64,000 nt of DNA from Chinchilla lanigera (GCF_000276665.1 NW_004955426.1:23138751-23202750); one strand, 5' to 3'. Shown: positions 46,451-58,609, counted from the first letter of the stretch. The notes: generated by a model from the sequence alone, not told the origin. Numbers and translations: made by a program.

Positions 46451-46985
46451 GCCCTCTTCACTGTAGAAGAGACTACATTGAGGCCTGGGTACCAAAAAGC
46501 AAAGACTGCTGGGATCATAAAGAAGTTTTACAGATCTAGGGAAGACTTGAACCAAAGGTCTTTCTATCAAACGCTCATGCCATTTTAGTAAGAAACTCAT
46601 TGCTTTAGGGGACATAACTATAAATACCCAGCACTGGGAGGCACTTGGAGATACTACTTGAGGACCATTGGTTTTCTTCATGCTGTGTTGTTGGATAAGG
46701 CACATATAAATGTGTTTCTGGAAAGCCCCCGACCAATGCAAAATTCTCCTATTTGCCACAGATTATACCATGATTCTTTTCTTGGCCTAGAGAGCATTCA
46801 GAAAGCAATACCGTTGTGGTTGAAGAGCTTGTGCTATGAAACTGTATTCCTTTTAATTGGGATCTTCTTGTAGATCACTCTCTTGAAAACCTAAGTGTTC
46901 CAATGGTAGTTTCATATCGTGTCACATTTTTATTCAAGACAAGTTATCTAAATTTACTATTGGCAATTATATTCATAGAATGTTA
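46451..46985. other. Unique stretch
   Basis: No gene or repeat recognised. Confidence 0.4.
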
Positions 46986-47400
46986 TTAACCCCTTTGAAA
47001 GTAAACAGCTGCGCTTGGCCTAGGGGTCATGGCAGAGAAAAAAAAATACATGGTTGATGACCCTGAGCACCACGCCGAGCCCATCAGAGCTAAAAAAGGT
47101 TGATGCAGCAAACAAACCAGAAACATCTGTAGGAATAAAATCTTAGCAAAGCTCTCTCTAGCCTCTATCTCTCAGCAGATGCTTTTTTAAACCTAGAAAC
47201 AAAGGTGATTTGGAAGTAGGAAGCAAATCCTCCTGCTACCTTCACATTAGGAATGGCCTACATAAGAGAAGAGGACGGGCTGATGCTCACACTCTCCAGC
47301 TCAGTGGTCTGGAGGAGTCAACACCAGCTATAAATACAGTGTCACCTTCAAAACACTCTCTACTCCCAGCCCACACCACATCTCCTTGCCTGAGGGAGGT
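46986..47400. promoter_or_regulatory. Candidate regulatory block with RE1-like site
   Basis: AGCACCACG at 47066-47074 is the core of the REST/NRSF binding element; the surrounding 21 bases agree at about 14 positions. CTATAAATAC at ~47329 is TATA/MEF2-like. The block has no recognised repeats. Function is inference. Confidence 0.2.
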
Positions 47401-47619
47401 CCTTTAGTCAGGACTGTAATTAATTTCCATGGCTACCAGAAAAGCCAGAACTAACACGTTTCTACCATCAGCAGCCACATGTGTTTTGAAGATTTCTAAA
47501 AAGATCAATATCCTTCATTTTGTGGAAGTCTGCATAACTGGCTTAGAATTGTACTCAGAAGCCTGTGTGACCCGAACTTAGTTTACACACTAGGCCGGGA
47601 ATCAGAAGGAATGGGATTT

Positions 47620-48960
47620 TCCATTTATTCACTCATTCGCTCAATGAACAGCTTGCTTGTTTATCTAGGCACATTGTTAGGCAAACACAATACAGAGCTT
47701 AACAAAATAAATAAACCAGGGTGCTTGTCCAACAGGCATGTAAACAGAGAATTACAACACAAATCCTAAATCCTGTGATATAAATATTCCATGAAAGAGA
47801 AAACCTTAGAATCAATAGGTAAGGTAAATAAGAAAGTATGCTCTAAGCAAAGGCAATAGCATTCTCTAAGACACTGAATCCAGATTTAAGGTTTGTTCGG
47901 TTAATTGTTAACTATAGTTGGAATTTTTGTAGGGAGCTTCTGGGGAAAGAGTGATGAGATTGAGTTTATTCGAGACAGGTTTAGGAAGCCCTACCTAGGA
48001 CTTGACATTTATTCTAGAAGGAATTAGGAACTCCTGCAGGACTTGGGGAGAATGAAATGATTAGGTTTACCTTAAAAAAAAACTCACCCTGGGAACAACA
48101 AAGAAGGACAAAAATGGACCAGAATGGGTCCCTGGGGAACTCGCACATTTATGTGGGAAGCAGAGCCAAGAGGAAGACTGAGAAGGCGCAGCCAAAGAAT
48201 TAAGAGGAAACCAAGAGAGAGTTGTTTTGTAAGCTAGAAGAGAGAGACCCGAGAAGTAGGGAAAGACAAGAGTATCTGAGAAAGGGCTGAAGTGTGCCCA
48301 TGGGACGGGCAACCAGAAGGGAATTAGGACCCTTCCTGAGAAAGTTCTGTGAAGTGAGTGAGGCAGACTGTAGAAAAGGAGGAAGAGGAAATAAGGAAGA
48401 GGTAACAGTGGGGACTGCCTCTCCTAAAATTCTGAACAAAAAGATGCCTTATTAAAGAAAATATGCCATTGAGGGCTTTTGTTTTAATTTTTTTAGATGG
48501 GGAGTTTTGAAAGCCTTCCTACATGAGTGGAAGCTACAGGAAAGAGTGTGTGTGACTAAAAGCAAATTCTTGAATGTGTGGGAATGAATAGGATCTCTAG
48601 CACAGGGTGGAGGCTTTGCCTGAGATGGGAGGAAGGACTTCTCCCTGTGTCTTGGGAGCCCCGGAAAAGATGAGTGCGGATGTGCCCAGCAGCTAGAGAG
48701 TGGTGCTGAAGGTGTGGTCTTGTCCCTCTGGTACTTCTCATTATTGGCAAGGTAGGCAGGTAAAGTCCTCTGTGGGCGCGTAGGGAAGAAGCGGGTAGGC
48801 TGGAAGTCATTGAGACTGTAGGAAACGTTGAAATAGACACTGTGGAGAATAAGATAGAGGAGCTATCTGGGGAAACTTGGAAGCATTTGGTACTAAGATA
48901 AGGGCTCCCCTCTTTAAATATGAAAAGAAAGAGGAGGTCTGATCCTGCTGGGTTCTGTGA
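47620..48960 (-). repeat. Ancient LINE (L2-type), antisense, ~1.3 kb
   Basis: Traces in reversed L2 order include TTTATCTAGGCACATTGTTA, GTAAACAGAGAATTACAACA, CAGAATGGGTCCCTGGGGAA, GAAGACTGAGAAGGCGCAGC and AGAATTAAGAGGAAACCAAG. It is highly decayed and boundaries are approximate. Open frames of up to 135 codons on the minus strand within it are not a preserved LINE protein. Confidence 0.45.
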
Positions 48961-49554
48961 CATTGGGCAATGCAGGTAACTTCCCAGGTTGTCTTCTTCC
49001 TTGTATGTTTTGTCTCAGAGGTTCTGGCAGTTTTAACTTTCAGTTCTGTTTCTTTTCTACTCTAAAAAAAAAAAAAGGAAGTGACTATACATCAATTAAC
49101 TGGCAGTTTGTCATAGCTGAGGGAGATGGCATTTCCTCTCTATGTGCCTGAAAAAACAAAGTGACTCAGCTCTTGGTGTATTAATTAGAGTCTAGTTTGC
49201 TTCCATGAAAATAGAGTCTATTGTACCATCTTTATATATTTAAACCTTTAGTGACAACAACTCTTGGAAAGCACCCAGAGCGAACGCCACAGGGTGAGGC
49301 CTTCAGTGGACCGCACCACTTGTTCTCTAAGCACGTTAAACAGTTCCACTCGATTTGTTAAGTGTTTATGAGACACCATGCAAGAACCTAGAGCCAGCTT
49401 GTAAAATCTAAATTAAATGCCTGTTTTCTTTGGGACACAAGTAACAATTCTCTGTCATTTCATACTTCATTTTATAAAAAGTTTATGATCACAGCCATAA
49501 TGTAATTCTTAAAAATTTAATTTTGATCATTCTTCCCTCCAAACTTCTTTTCTT
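48961..49554. other. Unique stretch
   Basis: No gene or repeat recognised apart from a 13-A run near 49065. Confidence 0.4.
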
Positions 49555-49690
49555 TGAATTTTAAAAAACTTTTATCAGTGCGTGTTTGCAGTACATAATA
49601 CTACATTTGTTGTGGGGAGTTGGTACATGTTCATAACACTTCTTAACTTATTTTCTTCCCCTTCCCCTCCTCATTCTTTCTTCCCATCAC
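49555..49690 (-). mobile_element. L1-like 3' tail, antisense
   Basis: TTTTAAAAAACTTTTATCAG at the left resembles a reversed poly-A end, and GTGGGGAGTTGGTACATGTT plus a CT-rich run (TTCTTCCCCTTCCCCTCCTC) the reversed L1 3' UTR with its purine tract. Confidence 0.45.
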
Positions 49691-50189
49691 CATTTAAAGA
49701 AACAAAACAAAGCCCATCAGCCCTGCAAGGGCTGCCACCATTCACTCTGACCTTTAGTCCTAGAAATGAAACAAGGGTAAGGTCATAAGATGAAACCTGT
49801 ATCTCTTCTGCTTTTATTTCTGAAATCATAGAGTCCTTGAATAAGAATGGTTTTTCCTTTGACTGGCTGCATGGCGCTTCCCTCTGAGAGCTGGGGAATT
49901 GTCCTTATCATTACTTTTACCTAGGCAAGAAGCAGTGGCAATCACATGGTTTGTGTAACCAGCACTTAGTCCTTTTGTTTACAAGAAGGGGATCCTGTCA
50001 GTGTGCTGAGATGCACATTTTCAGCCCCCAGGGCATCTATTCTGCTGCCTTCCAACCAGAGCAGGACAGGAGACTATATGGCAACAAAACCTGCATTCTA
50101 TTGTTCAGGCTCAGGTCTCTTCAAAGTATTTTACCATATATTAACAACTATACCACATGCTGGTTATCTGCTGGTTTGTTGAGTTAATT

Positions 50190-50325
50190 GCCTATCTCCC
50201 TATGTAACGCAAGTCCCAGAAAGATAAGATTTTTTTTTTGCTCACTACAGTTTTCTAAGTACCCAGAGCATTGTCTGGCAAATAGATGATTAATAAGCAT
50301 TTGCTAGGTTAATTAAATGAGAAAT
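50190..50325 (+). repeat. L2 LINE 3' terminus
   Basis: GCAAGTCCCAGAAAGATAAG, TACCCAGAGCATTGTCTGGC, AAATAGATGATTAATAAGCA is a decayed L2 end ('cccagcacctagcacagtgcctggcacatagtaggtgctcaataaa'). Confidence 0.55.
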
Positions 50326-50883
50326 CTGCTTAGAGACCTCCTGTTGACCCTCTTTCTACAATCATGCATTACCAGGACATGAAGATGGGTTGGAGTCCTG
50401 GTTCCTGGGCATCTGAAAACTATGAAAGTTCTCAGCTTAGATAGTAAGATGGAGACTTCTACACCTTTAGGTTCTTTGCGAAAAGTATGACTTTGGTTAT
50501 TACTCCTACTTCTTCCAAACGAGGCTTAAAGCACCTGCTAGTGGTTATTGCTCATGTCACTATCATGGAATGAATCTGAATGTTTTGGATAATGTCATTG
50601 TTGTCACAGTCATATATTTGCAAGCTAAAGATCAGCTGTCTATGCCAGTTTCCCCAACAATAGGATCCTTTGGGCTATTTTGGAGAAAAAGTGTAATATA
50701 TAGAATTCGTATATATTTCCAAGATAAAATCATGCTGGCTCTGATTAGGGTAATCGTGTCCTATATTTTTCAAATGAGATATTTGGGTATCAAATGAGGA
50801 AGCTGTTAATATTACATGTAACAAAAGAGTAACTTGGAACTATTTTGAAATAATCACAGTGAATATGTAAAAAAGAGATTGAA
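50326..50883. other. Unique stretch
   Basis: No gene or repeat recognised. Confidence 0.4.
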
Positions 50884-51051
50884 AGCCAGGCGTGATAGTG
50901 CACACCTGTAATCCCAACCCTCGGGAAGCTGAGGCAAGAGGTCTGCTGTGAGTTAAAGGCCAGCCTGGGCTACATCACAGGTTCAAGACTGGCTCAGTGA
51001 CATAGCAAGACACTGTCTCAAAACACCAAACATAAGTAGAGAAAAAAAATT
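50884..51051 (+). repeat. B1 SINE with internal duplication
   Basis: GCCAGGCGTGATAGTGCACA, CTGTAATCCCAACCCTCGGG, GGCCAGCCTGGGCTACATCA, then a second diverged copy of that segment and AAGACACTGTCTCAAAACA. Confidence 0.93.
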
Positions 51052-52926
51052 GATTTATAGGATTTTTTAAATCATGAGGTCCATGAAGAGAAAAATAATA
51101 GAACATGATGAGATGAAGCTCCCAAGCTTCAAGTTTTTCTTTTGCCATCAGGCATAGACTTTTTAATAAATTATTCCAAGCTGGAAAGGCCAATGCTCAG
51201 GCACCGTTGCAGACGCATGTTGATCTCAGCTCAATATTGACATTCACACTTTCTTTCCACATGCACTGTGCACAGAGAATGTGTAGGCTTACAAATGCCA
51301 GCCACAGCCACTTCAGAATGCTTGTTTTCCCCTGAGTGAAATAATTCCAGAGCCTATTTATATCAGCTTTCTTCCTACCTTATTCTCCAATCTTTTAGTT
51401 GAATTTAGGGATCTCTTTTGTGCCTTTTCCAAAGTTCTCTCTGGGTCCTACTAACCTGACACCTAGAATTGTGCCTAACATAGAAAGAATCCAGTTGATA
51501 TTATTTCTATTTTACCATAGCTGTGGAAACCGTCTTACAAAGGGAATGCAGCACTTGATATTCAAACCAGCAGGACAGTGAGTCACAAGCATCTAGTCAC
51601 AAGCATCCTTTCAATAATTTTAATAGAATTAGGAACACCTCCTAGGCCTCTGCTTTGCTTCAGATCTTTCAGAAGCAACTACTTATTCTTAAATAATCAA
51701 TAAGCTACCACAAAAACCTCCAGTTTACTTTGACTGATGATAAGATGCAATTGACTATTCTAATTTGTTTTGCAGTATACTTCCTTCCTAAATTTTTGGT
51801 ATGAAGAGAGCAGCAGGTATTTAAATGCCACAGTGCTGAGAATGTGAGAATTGCCTTGTGCTGGGGACAGATAGTCTCCAGAAGGTACACCAGACCAAGA
51901 GAACACACCTAAGGTGCTGCTCGGCTAACCCGGGTACACAGCCTTTCAGACAGGGCCTAATGGGCTCCTAATCAGCAAATGCAACCCACTCCTATTCCCC
52001 ACACAGGACTAGATACCAATTTCTTCCCATCCAGACAAGGCTTCTGGCAGATGGAACAATGTGTCTACAAGCACCACTTTGGTTTTTCTGTGAAGTCTGC
52101 GCTTCTCATCTGATGATGCTTTCCCAAAAGCAAGCATCATTCCTATCTCTGAGATTTCTTTCAACACAGTAGTTTGAAGAAACCAGTACAGAAAAAAATG
52201 TGTTTAAGGCCTCTTTAAAGTGAAGAGTTCTCCTAAGCAGGTCCAGCCAGCAAGCCACATTTTTGATTCAAGTTGAAACAAGCTGCTGAAGAATGATTCT
52301 TCCCACTTTTTACAAAATAGACAGGGTCCAGAAAGTATCAGGGAGAACTGAACACTTATAAGATCGAGGGCAATTTGGTGTTTATTTTATGACCCTAAAA
52401 AAATGTTTTTATTAAAAAAACTCTCTTTATATTCTTAAGCTATTCCTTTTCCTTTTTTTAAATTTTGCAAATTATGTTTACAGATATCAGTCTGTACAAA
52501 GTGAATAACACATATATTGCTTATAAGCCTGGAATTTGTGCTCAAAAATGATTGGTGTTATGCCAATAATGCAGAGGTCTTTCTTCTGCTTAGAGTCTTC
52601 CCTACCACAAGAAGTTTATCTTCTTCCTTACCTGCTACCCGCTTCCCAGATTCAATTCAAATGGAAAATTGATCTTTTCAGATGATGAGATGTTACTCTA
52701 AAATCAGCACAATAATAATGATTTTCATTGTGTGCTTTTCTTCCCACTTTTAGCTTTTGAGGGCACATTTCTAAAAAAATGGAGTTTGCTTTTTCAATCA
52801 TACAAACTGAAAGTACATTTTGTTCTTCCATTGGCCAAGAGCTTATTGCAAAATGCAGGAATAACCCCAGAGCTTGTCAGAAACAAATCTATGAGATGTG
52901 GTCTGACTATAGAGTTGTAAAATGGG
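51052..52926. other. 1.9-kb unique AT-rich stretch
   Basis: No gene or repeat recognised; frames are short and overlap on both strands. Confidence 0.4.
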
Positions 52927-53560
52927 TTCTGTTAGCATTTTGCTGTTGTGACCAAATACCTAACAAAAATGAGTTGAAAGAAAGAGGATTTATTTTGGTT
53001 TATAGTTTCAGAGATTTCAGTCCATGGTTGGCTGGCTCTAATGCAGAAACATGGCAGAAGAGAGAGGAGGAAGAAAATTGCTTACCACGTGACAGCCAGG
53101 AAGAAAAGGAGAGAGAGAGAGGGAGTTATTTAAATATTCATTGTATATTTTAATCACCCTTATATGCATATCACCTCATAGAATCAGAAGAGGGCATTGA
53201 AGTCAAAACCCTGTGTATCTAATCTAGGGTTAGGGAAGCTCAAAAGAGAGGAATGAAAGTGAAAGGGTTTGTCCCTTTGGGAGTGGGCTTATGGATAAAT
53301 GTGGCTTGCCCCAGGCTAAGAGAGAGGAAGGGAGAAGAGAAGAAGGAGGGAAGGGGCTGAGACAGGACTTACCCTTTAAAGGCACACCCCCAGTAATCTC
53401 TTTCCTCCTCCAGCTGGAACTCACCTCCAAATAGTCCAGTAAGCTATGAGCCCATCAATATATTGACACATTGATGCAGTAGGCACCCTCATGACCCAAC
53501 TGCCTTTCAACCCCCCAACATGTGAGATGTCGGGGGGATGTTCTCCATCCAAACCCTAAT
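52927..53560 (-). repeat. MaLR (ORR1-like) LTR, antisense, carrying a foreign insert
   Basis: TTTTGCTGTTGTGACCAAAT, AGAGGATTTATTTTGGTTTA, AACATGGCAGAAGAG at the left and CCAGTAATCTCTTTCCTCC, CCAACATGTGAGATGTCGGG, CATCCAAACCCTAATATGGG at the right are the two halves of one reversed LTR. About 190 bp in the middle (53127-53318) is not LTR and is homologous to 56777-56961. Confidence 0.8.
53127..53318 (+). repeat. Inserted duplicate of the 56.8-kb segment
   Basis: It starts with a mariner right end (TTCATTGTATATTTTAATCACCC) shortened to ~34 bp and continues with GAAGTCAAAACCCTGTGTAT, CTAATCTAGGGTTAGGGAAG, TGAAAGTGAAAGGGTTTGTC. The same text follows the mariner right end at 56.8 kb, at roughly 80-85% identity by eye, in the same orientation. 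Confidence 0.85.
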
Positions 53561-56257
53561 ATGGGTCAAGAACAAATAGGCTTCATATTTGCAGAGGACA
53601 TTGTCTCAAGGACTTCCAGTCTCTCACTTAAAAATATGTAGTACTCATCTGGCAGAAACCTAGTGATTGCAAATAGGATCCAGCCAATGCTGACGCTCTC
53701 TACTTCACATTCGTAATACCGTACTCACAGAGCTGCTCTCAGAAGCCCCCCCACCCCCGGCTGAATGATCTAAAGTCACAGGACCTGTGCATTTTTCTAG
53801 AAGCCAAATTGCATTTTACCATCCTTCCTTCTCCTCTCCCCATCCATTCTTTCCTTCTCTACATATTTCAAAGACAGATTTTTGTTGATGTGCAGGGAAT
53901 TAAAGGGAACTACCATCCCTGGAAACCTTCCAGCAATGCCGCAATGTACAAACTTGCCCAATTCTGGGGAGAGCAGCTGATGCCACAGTTATGGATTTGT
54001 CCCTTTTACTTCCTTAAGAATACCTGAAAAGGCAGTATACAGATTTCTTGTATGTGAGATGTAAGATTTAGCAGGTGGTAGGAGGTTGACAAATAAAATT
54101 GGTTAAAGTTTTGTAGCATTGTTGGTGGCCTCCTAAGCTGTCATACACTAATTTGGCCTTCCCAGTTTTGGTCTGGGGATCCATTCCCAAGGAAGCTAGG
54201 CTAAGCTAGGTGGTATTTCTCCATTTCGTTCTGTGGGATCACTAGAGGTAAACAGGCAACTTCAACTAGCCCAAGAAGAGTAATTCTTAGGACTTTTTCT
54301 GGGAATGCTAGAAGAATGCTGTTCTCTTCAGATTACACATGAATAGGGTTGCACATCCTGCCCCAGTAGCTGCTATCAGCCAATGTGCGACCAGAAGTTT
54401 CATAGGATAAACTCAATTTCATAGAAAATAATACAGAGATACAGAAGAAATCATGACTTTTTTGACATTCACACTGCTGAATTGGGCCTCACTTCAAACC
54501 AGACCAATACCTGGACTTTTGGATAGTGTTGAGACGATAAATTTCTTTTGTTGTTAAAGCTTAGCTAAGCTGGCATTTCTGGTATATATAAATCCCAATA
54601 CTATAAAGTTTATTAATTTAAATTCATTAATGTGTGGCGAAAGTTGAGGAGGTGCACACATATTCTGTAAGAGCACTTAGTTTATGTTCAAATGCATTGA
54701 AACTCTCTTTGAAAGCTATGTAGTTTCTAAGACATATCTTTAATTTGTTCTCATTAGGAAATGAAGGCACATGAAATTTAGTAAATAATATGCAGATAGT
54801 TTTCAGTGGAATATTTTCAGAGAGGAGAAGATCATTGATAGAGGAAGAGGAGTTTCAGGGGAAGGTAAGATTTAGGGAAAAGCATGTGGGAAGCAATTGG
54901 ATGAAGGAGGGAAAAATGAGGGGAGCAGTATAAGTCCAAAAGCGCTGGACTCTAAAATGTCTTTACAGCCACGTTCTCTGCAAAGCTGCAACCCCTGTCA
55001 GTGTGACTTTATATAGAACTCCAAATAGCTCCTGGTGATGCCATAATAATAAGCTGAAGTTGACCCTTTTAACTAAGAAAACCAATATACGCTCTGTTCT
55101 GGCATGCTTTGTCACTTTCTCATATGCAGAAGTCTGGTCAAATTCAGCTGTCTTAGTCTCTTGCTCTCAATTCCCTGCATAATTTCTACCTCTGAGTTAC
55201 AGGAAATTTCTGCAAAGCCATTTGCAGACAGATTGTAATACAATGCTCTTGAACATTTCACTCTAACAATCGATAAAGGCAGCACTCACTGCAGAAATAA
55301 TCAAACACAGGATGGAATCTAATATGCACAAAGCTGATATTTTAACTAGACCCAGGAAGCTGTATCTGCGCTCTGCTCAAATCTGTGGCCCCCTGTGTTT
55401 TCCTGCCTTTGTCTTATATTTTTGTGTACTCTTAAAACCAACCTTTTTGAAGTAGCTTAAGGTGATTTTATTCTATTTTAGCTGTTCAAGGTTAAAATGA
55501 AGGTCAAATCTACATAAAAATAAGCATGCTGGCAATCAGCACAGAACACATTATTCTAGGAGAAATGAAATAACAAATGTGATCCTGGAGCCCCCACCAC
55601 ACCCTTACCACCCTCCCCTTCTGAATCCTTAAAGCAGAAGGCTAAGTGCTCATGGTCAATACCTGTCAAGCAAATCAGAGCTGCTTTTCTGGGAAGACAA
55701 ACTTTTCTAGTAATAAGACATCCTATACCCATACTGAGTCACCATGGAGTAAGTGGGGGAGAGAGCGTGGGGACATCATTTTCATCCTATAATCTGGATT
55801 AGGAGCAAGATGGCAAACAGTGATTCTTTTCCTCTCTGTTCTTGCCATAATAATACTACTTCTCCTTTCTGAAACTATCCTTCACGGGTATGTGCCATGA
55901 TGATCAGATGCACGTTCTGAGCTTGTGCTTAAAAACCACCTTTGGAGGATGATTAATGCATCTTAAATAGCAGCAAATCATAGACAGCAACAACATCCCC
56001 TGCATAATACATAAGGAAAAAGATTCTCTCCACCATGATTGCTTTAATGTTTAGAAAATGTGAAGGGATGTGTATATCCTGTAGTAGCTAAAGGAATAGA
56101 ATTCTTTTAACCACTGTGTAGCTCTAGCCAGCATTCATAGGACTGGTGGGTAAAGGGACTTTGGTGTTGCCTTTGAGAGAAAATTGATGTCACTATGACT
56201 TATTGAATAGACGTCACTCTTCCCTGACCCTAACTATGTCCATCATCACTATGTCCA
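53561..56257. other. 2.7-kb repeat-poor interval
   Basis: No repeat is recognised over 2.7 kb, which is unusual for this window. It includes nuclear-receptor half-site-like text (TTCAAGGTTAAAATGAAGGTCA, ~55487) and TTAATGCAT (~55949). No frame, splice pair or family similarity supports an exon. Confidence 0.4.
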
Positions 56258-56811
56258 TGCAAGGTGTGGTTGACAAATAAGATGAGTGCTTAATGCTTTA
56301 GAAAAATTTTATTATGGCAAAAGATGCATTGCTTATATCAGTCTGCCTCAAAATACTTCCTCTTGCTTTTAATATACTGCCCCATTGTTCCTGTCACTTT
56401 CTAAACCGGTTCTGGGCATTCTCTTTACTTGTACTGTTGTGGCTGCCTCAGATGACCTGATTCTACTCAAAATGTTTACCTTTCATTGCCATTTTGCCTT
56501 GGGGAAGAGCCAGAAATCTAACTGTGCCAGATCCATTGAATACGGTAGATGAGGACACACAATAATGTTTTTTATGGGCCTGATTTTCTGTTGGGTGGTG
56601 CTTGGCAGCAGCATTCACTGTATTTTTTATCACACTTTATAAGCCTCACAAAGGATAACTTCCAGAACTGCTTCTTCAGAAAATGGCAAGAATAATAGGA
56701 TTAGTGTGTTTGAAGAGATTTGAGTATTTTGAGGGGGATTAATGGCAGTGTATCTTTTATATAACAATTTTTAAAATTTAAACACTCACTGTATATTTTG
56801 ATCACCCATAT
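56258..56811. mobile_element. Foldback mariner-derived element, copy B
   Basis: The left arm is the reverse complement of the element's 3' half: antisense transposase text (CTTGGGGAAGAGCCAGAAAT, GTGCCAGATCCATTGAATAC) runs to ~56570. After a short middle the right arm gives the sense 3' end (ATGGCAAGAATAATAGGATT, GAGTATTTTGAGGGGGATTA, TATATTTTGATCACCC). No functional transposase. Confidence 0.8.
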
Positions 56812-56961
56812 GCTCATATAACTAGAACTGGAAGAGTACATTGAAGTCAGAGCCCTGTGTATCTAATCTGGGGTTAGGTAAGCTCAAAAGAAAACAATGA
56901 AAGTGAAAGGGTTTATCCTTCGGGAATAGGCTTACGTTTAAATGTGATTTGCTCTGGGCTA
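56777..56961 (+). repeat. Source-like copy of the duplicated segment
   Basis: Here the mariner end is attached to a whole element and the flank continues in place (GAAGTCAGAGCCCTGTGTAT, AATCTGGGGTTAGGTAAGCT) to GGGCTA. It is therefore the likely donor of the insert at 53127-53318. Confidence 0.8.
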
Positions 56962-57044
56962 TTGAAAAGCCAGTGTCACAGCAGAAGTATCAAAGACATT
57001 CAAGTCCCACGAGTGGTTCAGATGAGACTATAAATCTTTACCAG

Positions 57045-57460
57045 AGCTAATCAGGAATAGAGTGCAACAGATTACTACTCAGCAATCAAAAGGCCTGAAC
57101 TATTGATACTCCCTCCAACATTGACAAATCTCAAAATAATTATGGTTAATGAAGTCAGACAAGTGTATATACTGTATGATTCCATTTATATAAATTTCCG
57201 GAAAATACATACTAATCTGTGATGACAGAAAGCAGATCAGTAGCTGTCTAGGACAGGGACCAAGCAATGGTAGAGGGGGAGGAAGAGATAATAATAATGG
57301 GGAAGGAGGAAACTTTTTGGATTGAATCATATGTTCATTATATCAATTGTGATGCTTCATGGGCGAAGTCATATGTCAAAGCTTATCAAGTTGGGCGCTT
57401 TAAATATGTTCACTTTATTACATCTAAAATGTACCTCAATAAAACCATTATTTAAATTCA
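57045..57460 (+). mobile_element. Ancient L1 3' end
   Basis: GATTACTACTCAGCAATCAA, CAAATCTCAAAATAATTATG, ACTGTATGATTCCATTTATA, CTAATCTGTGATGACAGAAA and AAATGTACCTCAATAAAACC follow the 3' UTR of old L1M-type elements to its end. Confidence 0.85.
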
Positions 57461-57682
57461 AGAGTAAAATAGACACCAGAGAGCAGGGGAGTTTACTAGG
57501 GGAAAAGTAGGCAAGTGGTTATTTCTTCTAGCGTCAGTTGAGACCCTAGGCTTTTACCATCGTGCCTTCTAATTTCAACTTAGTGTCTCAGAAATGAATC
57601 ACTGTCTTGCTGCTTTGCAGTTCTAGAAAAGGACTACAGCTAAGCCTATTTCAAAATCTAAGTACATTCTTATTTTGGGATG

Positions 57683-58040
57683 TATACAAGGACAATCAAA
57701 ATAAACAGAGAGTGTTTAAATTTTAAAAACTTATTACAGTAAAGGACACATTACCACTAACCCCCTCTAAAATACACTTATCTCATCATTCTTGCCATTT
57801 TCTGAAACTGTTTTGGAAGTTGTGTTTCATGACTTTACCTGGTGTGATATAAGAAAATATGAATATTGTTGCATCCACTTTATTCACTAGATCTGGCACC
57901 ATGCAACTTTTGGCTCTTCCCCAAAGTCAGAATGACCCTGCAAGGTAAACATTTTTAATCAGTTCAGATCATCAAGTTAGCTAGGACAGCTCAACTAAAG
58001 ACACCCACAAAAGAAGACTTCCAGGACTTCCTTATCTATG
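57683..58040. mobile_element. Foldback mariner-derived element, copy C (right end lost)
   Basis: The left arm is antisense 3' end (ATTACAGTAAAGGACACATT, CATTCTTGCCATTTTCTGAA). It switches near 57840 to sense transposase text (TTCACTAGATCTGGCACCAT, CTTCCCCAAAGTCAGAATGA, AAAGAAGACTTCCAGGACTT). The junction resembles copy A. The right terminal repeat is missing. Confidence 0.75.
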
Positions 58041-58609
58041 CATCATCTACCTAGACCTGTTTAACCTGCAGGCCACAGGTTATACATGCCAGGCTTGCTT
58101 CAGCTGTATTGAGTGAAGTGGCCCTCTCTAGGGTTGTATATAAAAAAAGTATTATGTAATATAACTAATGTATACAAGTAACAAGCTTCTTTTATTTAAA
58201 AAAAAATTTTTACTATAACAGGTAGGCCACAGATTAGACATTCCTAAATTCCACACACTCCTATTGTGTATCTTTTTTCTTGATATTGTATGCTTTTTAT
58301 TGACTACCACAGACTTTTGGTGGGAAAGATTTCCTAACTCTTGGTCCTCAAATAATACACGTAACTGATAGAATAAATGAGCATATACCTAATTGACTTT
58401 GTTCCTCTGATAAATATGTGGAATAAGAAAAGATGGCTAGAAATAAACAGAAAATCTGTAGCGAGCAAATGCCGTTGGAGGATCTTGATAGGATTCTTGT
58501 TTAATCAAATCAGCTGCAACTAGGCTGTTATGGAACAACGGGGGACACTGAGCTACTGGTGGGTGAGACATGATGTTGAGGAACTGACTGCATAGGAAAG
58601 TTTTTTCCT
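58041..58609. other. Unassigned stretch with paired direct repeats
   Basis: CTGCAGGCCACAGGTTATAC (58067) and CAGGTAGGCCACAGATTAGAC (58219) are diverged direct copies ~155 bp apart. An old transposon remnant is possible. The rest is not recognised. Confidence 0.35.

Noticed and set aside
47620..48960. Overlapping minus-strand frames of up to 135 codons
   Set aside because: The interval reads as an antisense ancient LINE; the frames do not resemble endonuclease or reverse transcriptase.
53226..53240. TAGGGTTAGGG, telomere-like
   Set aside because: Only about two units, and the same text at 56.87 kb is diverged; it is part of the duplicated segment.
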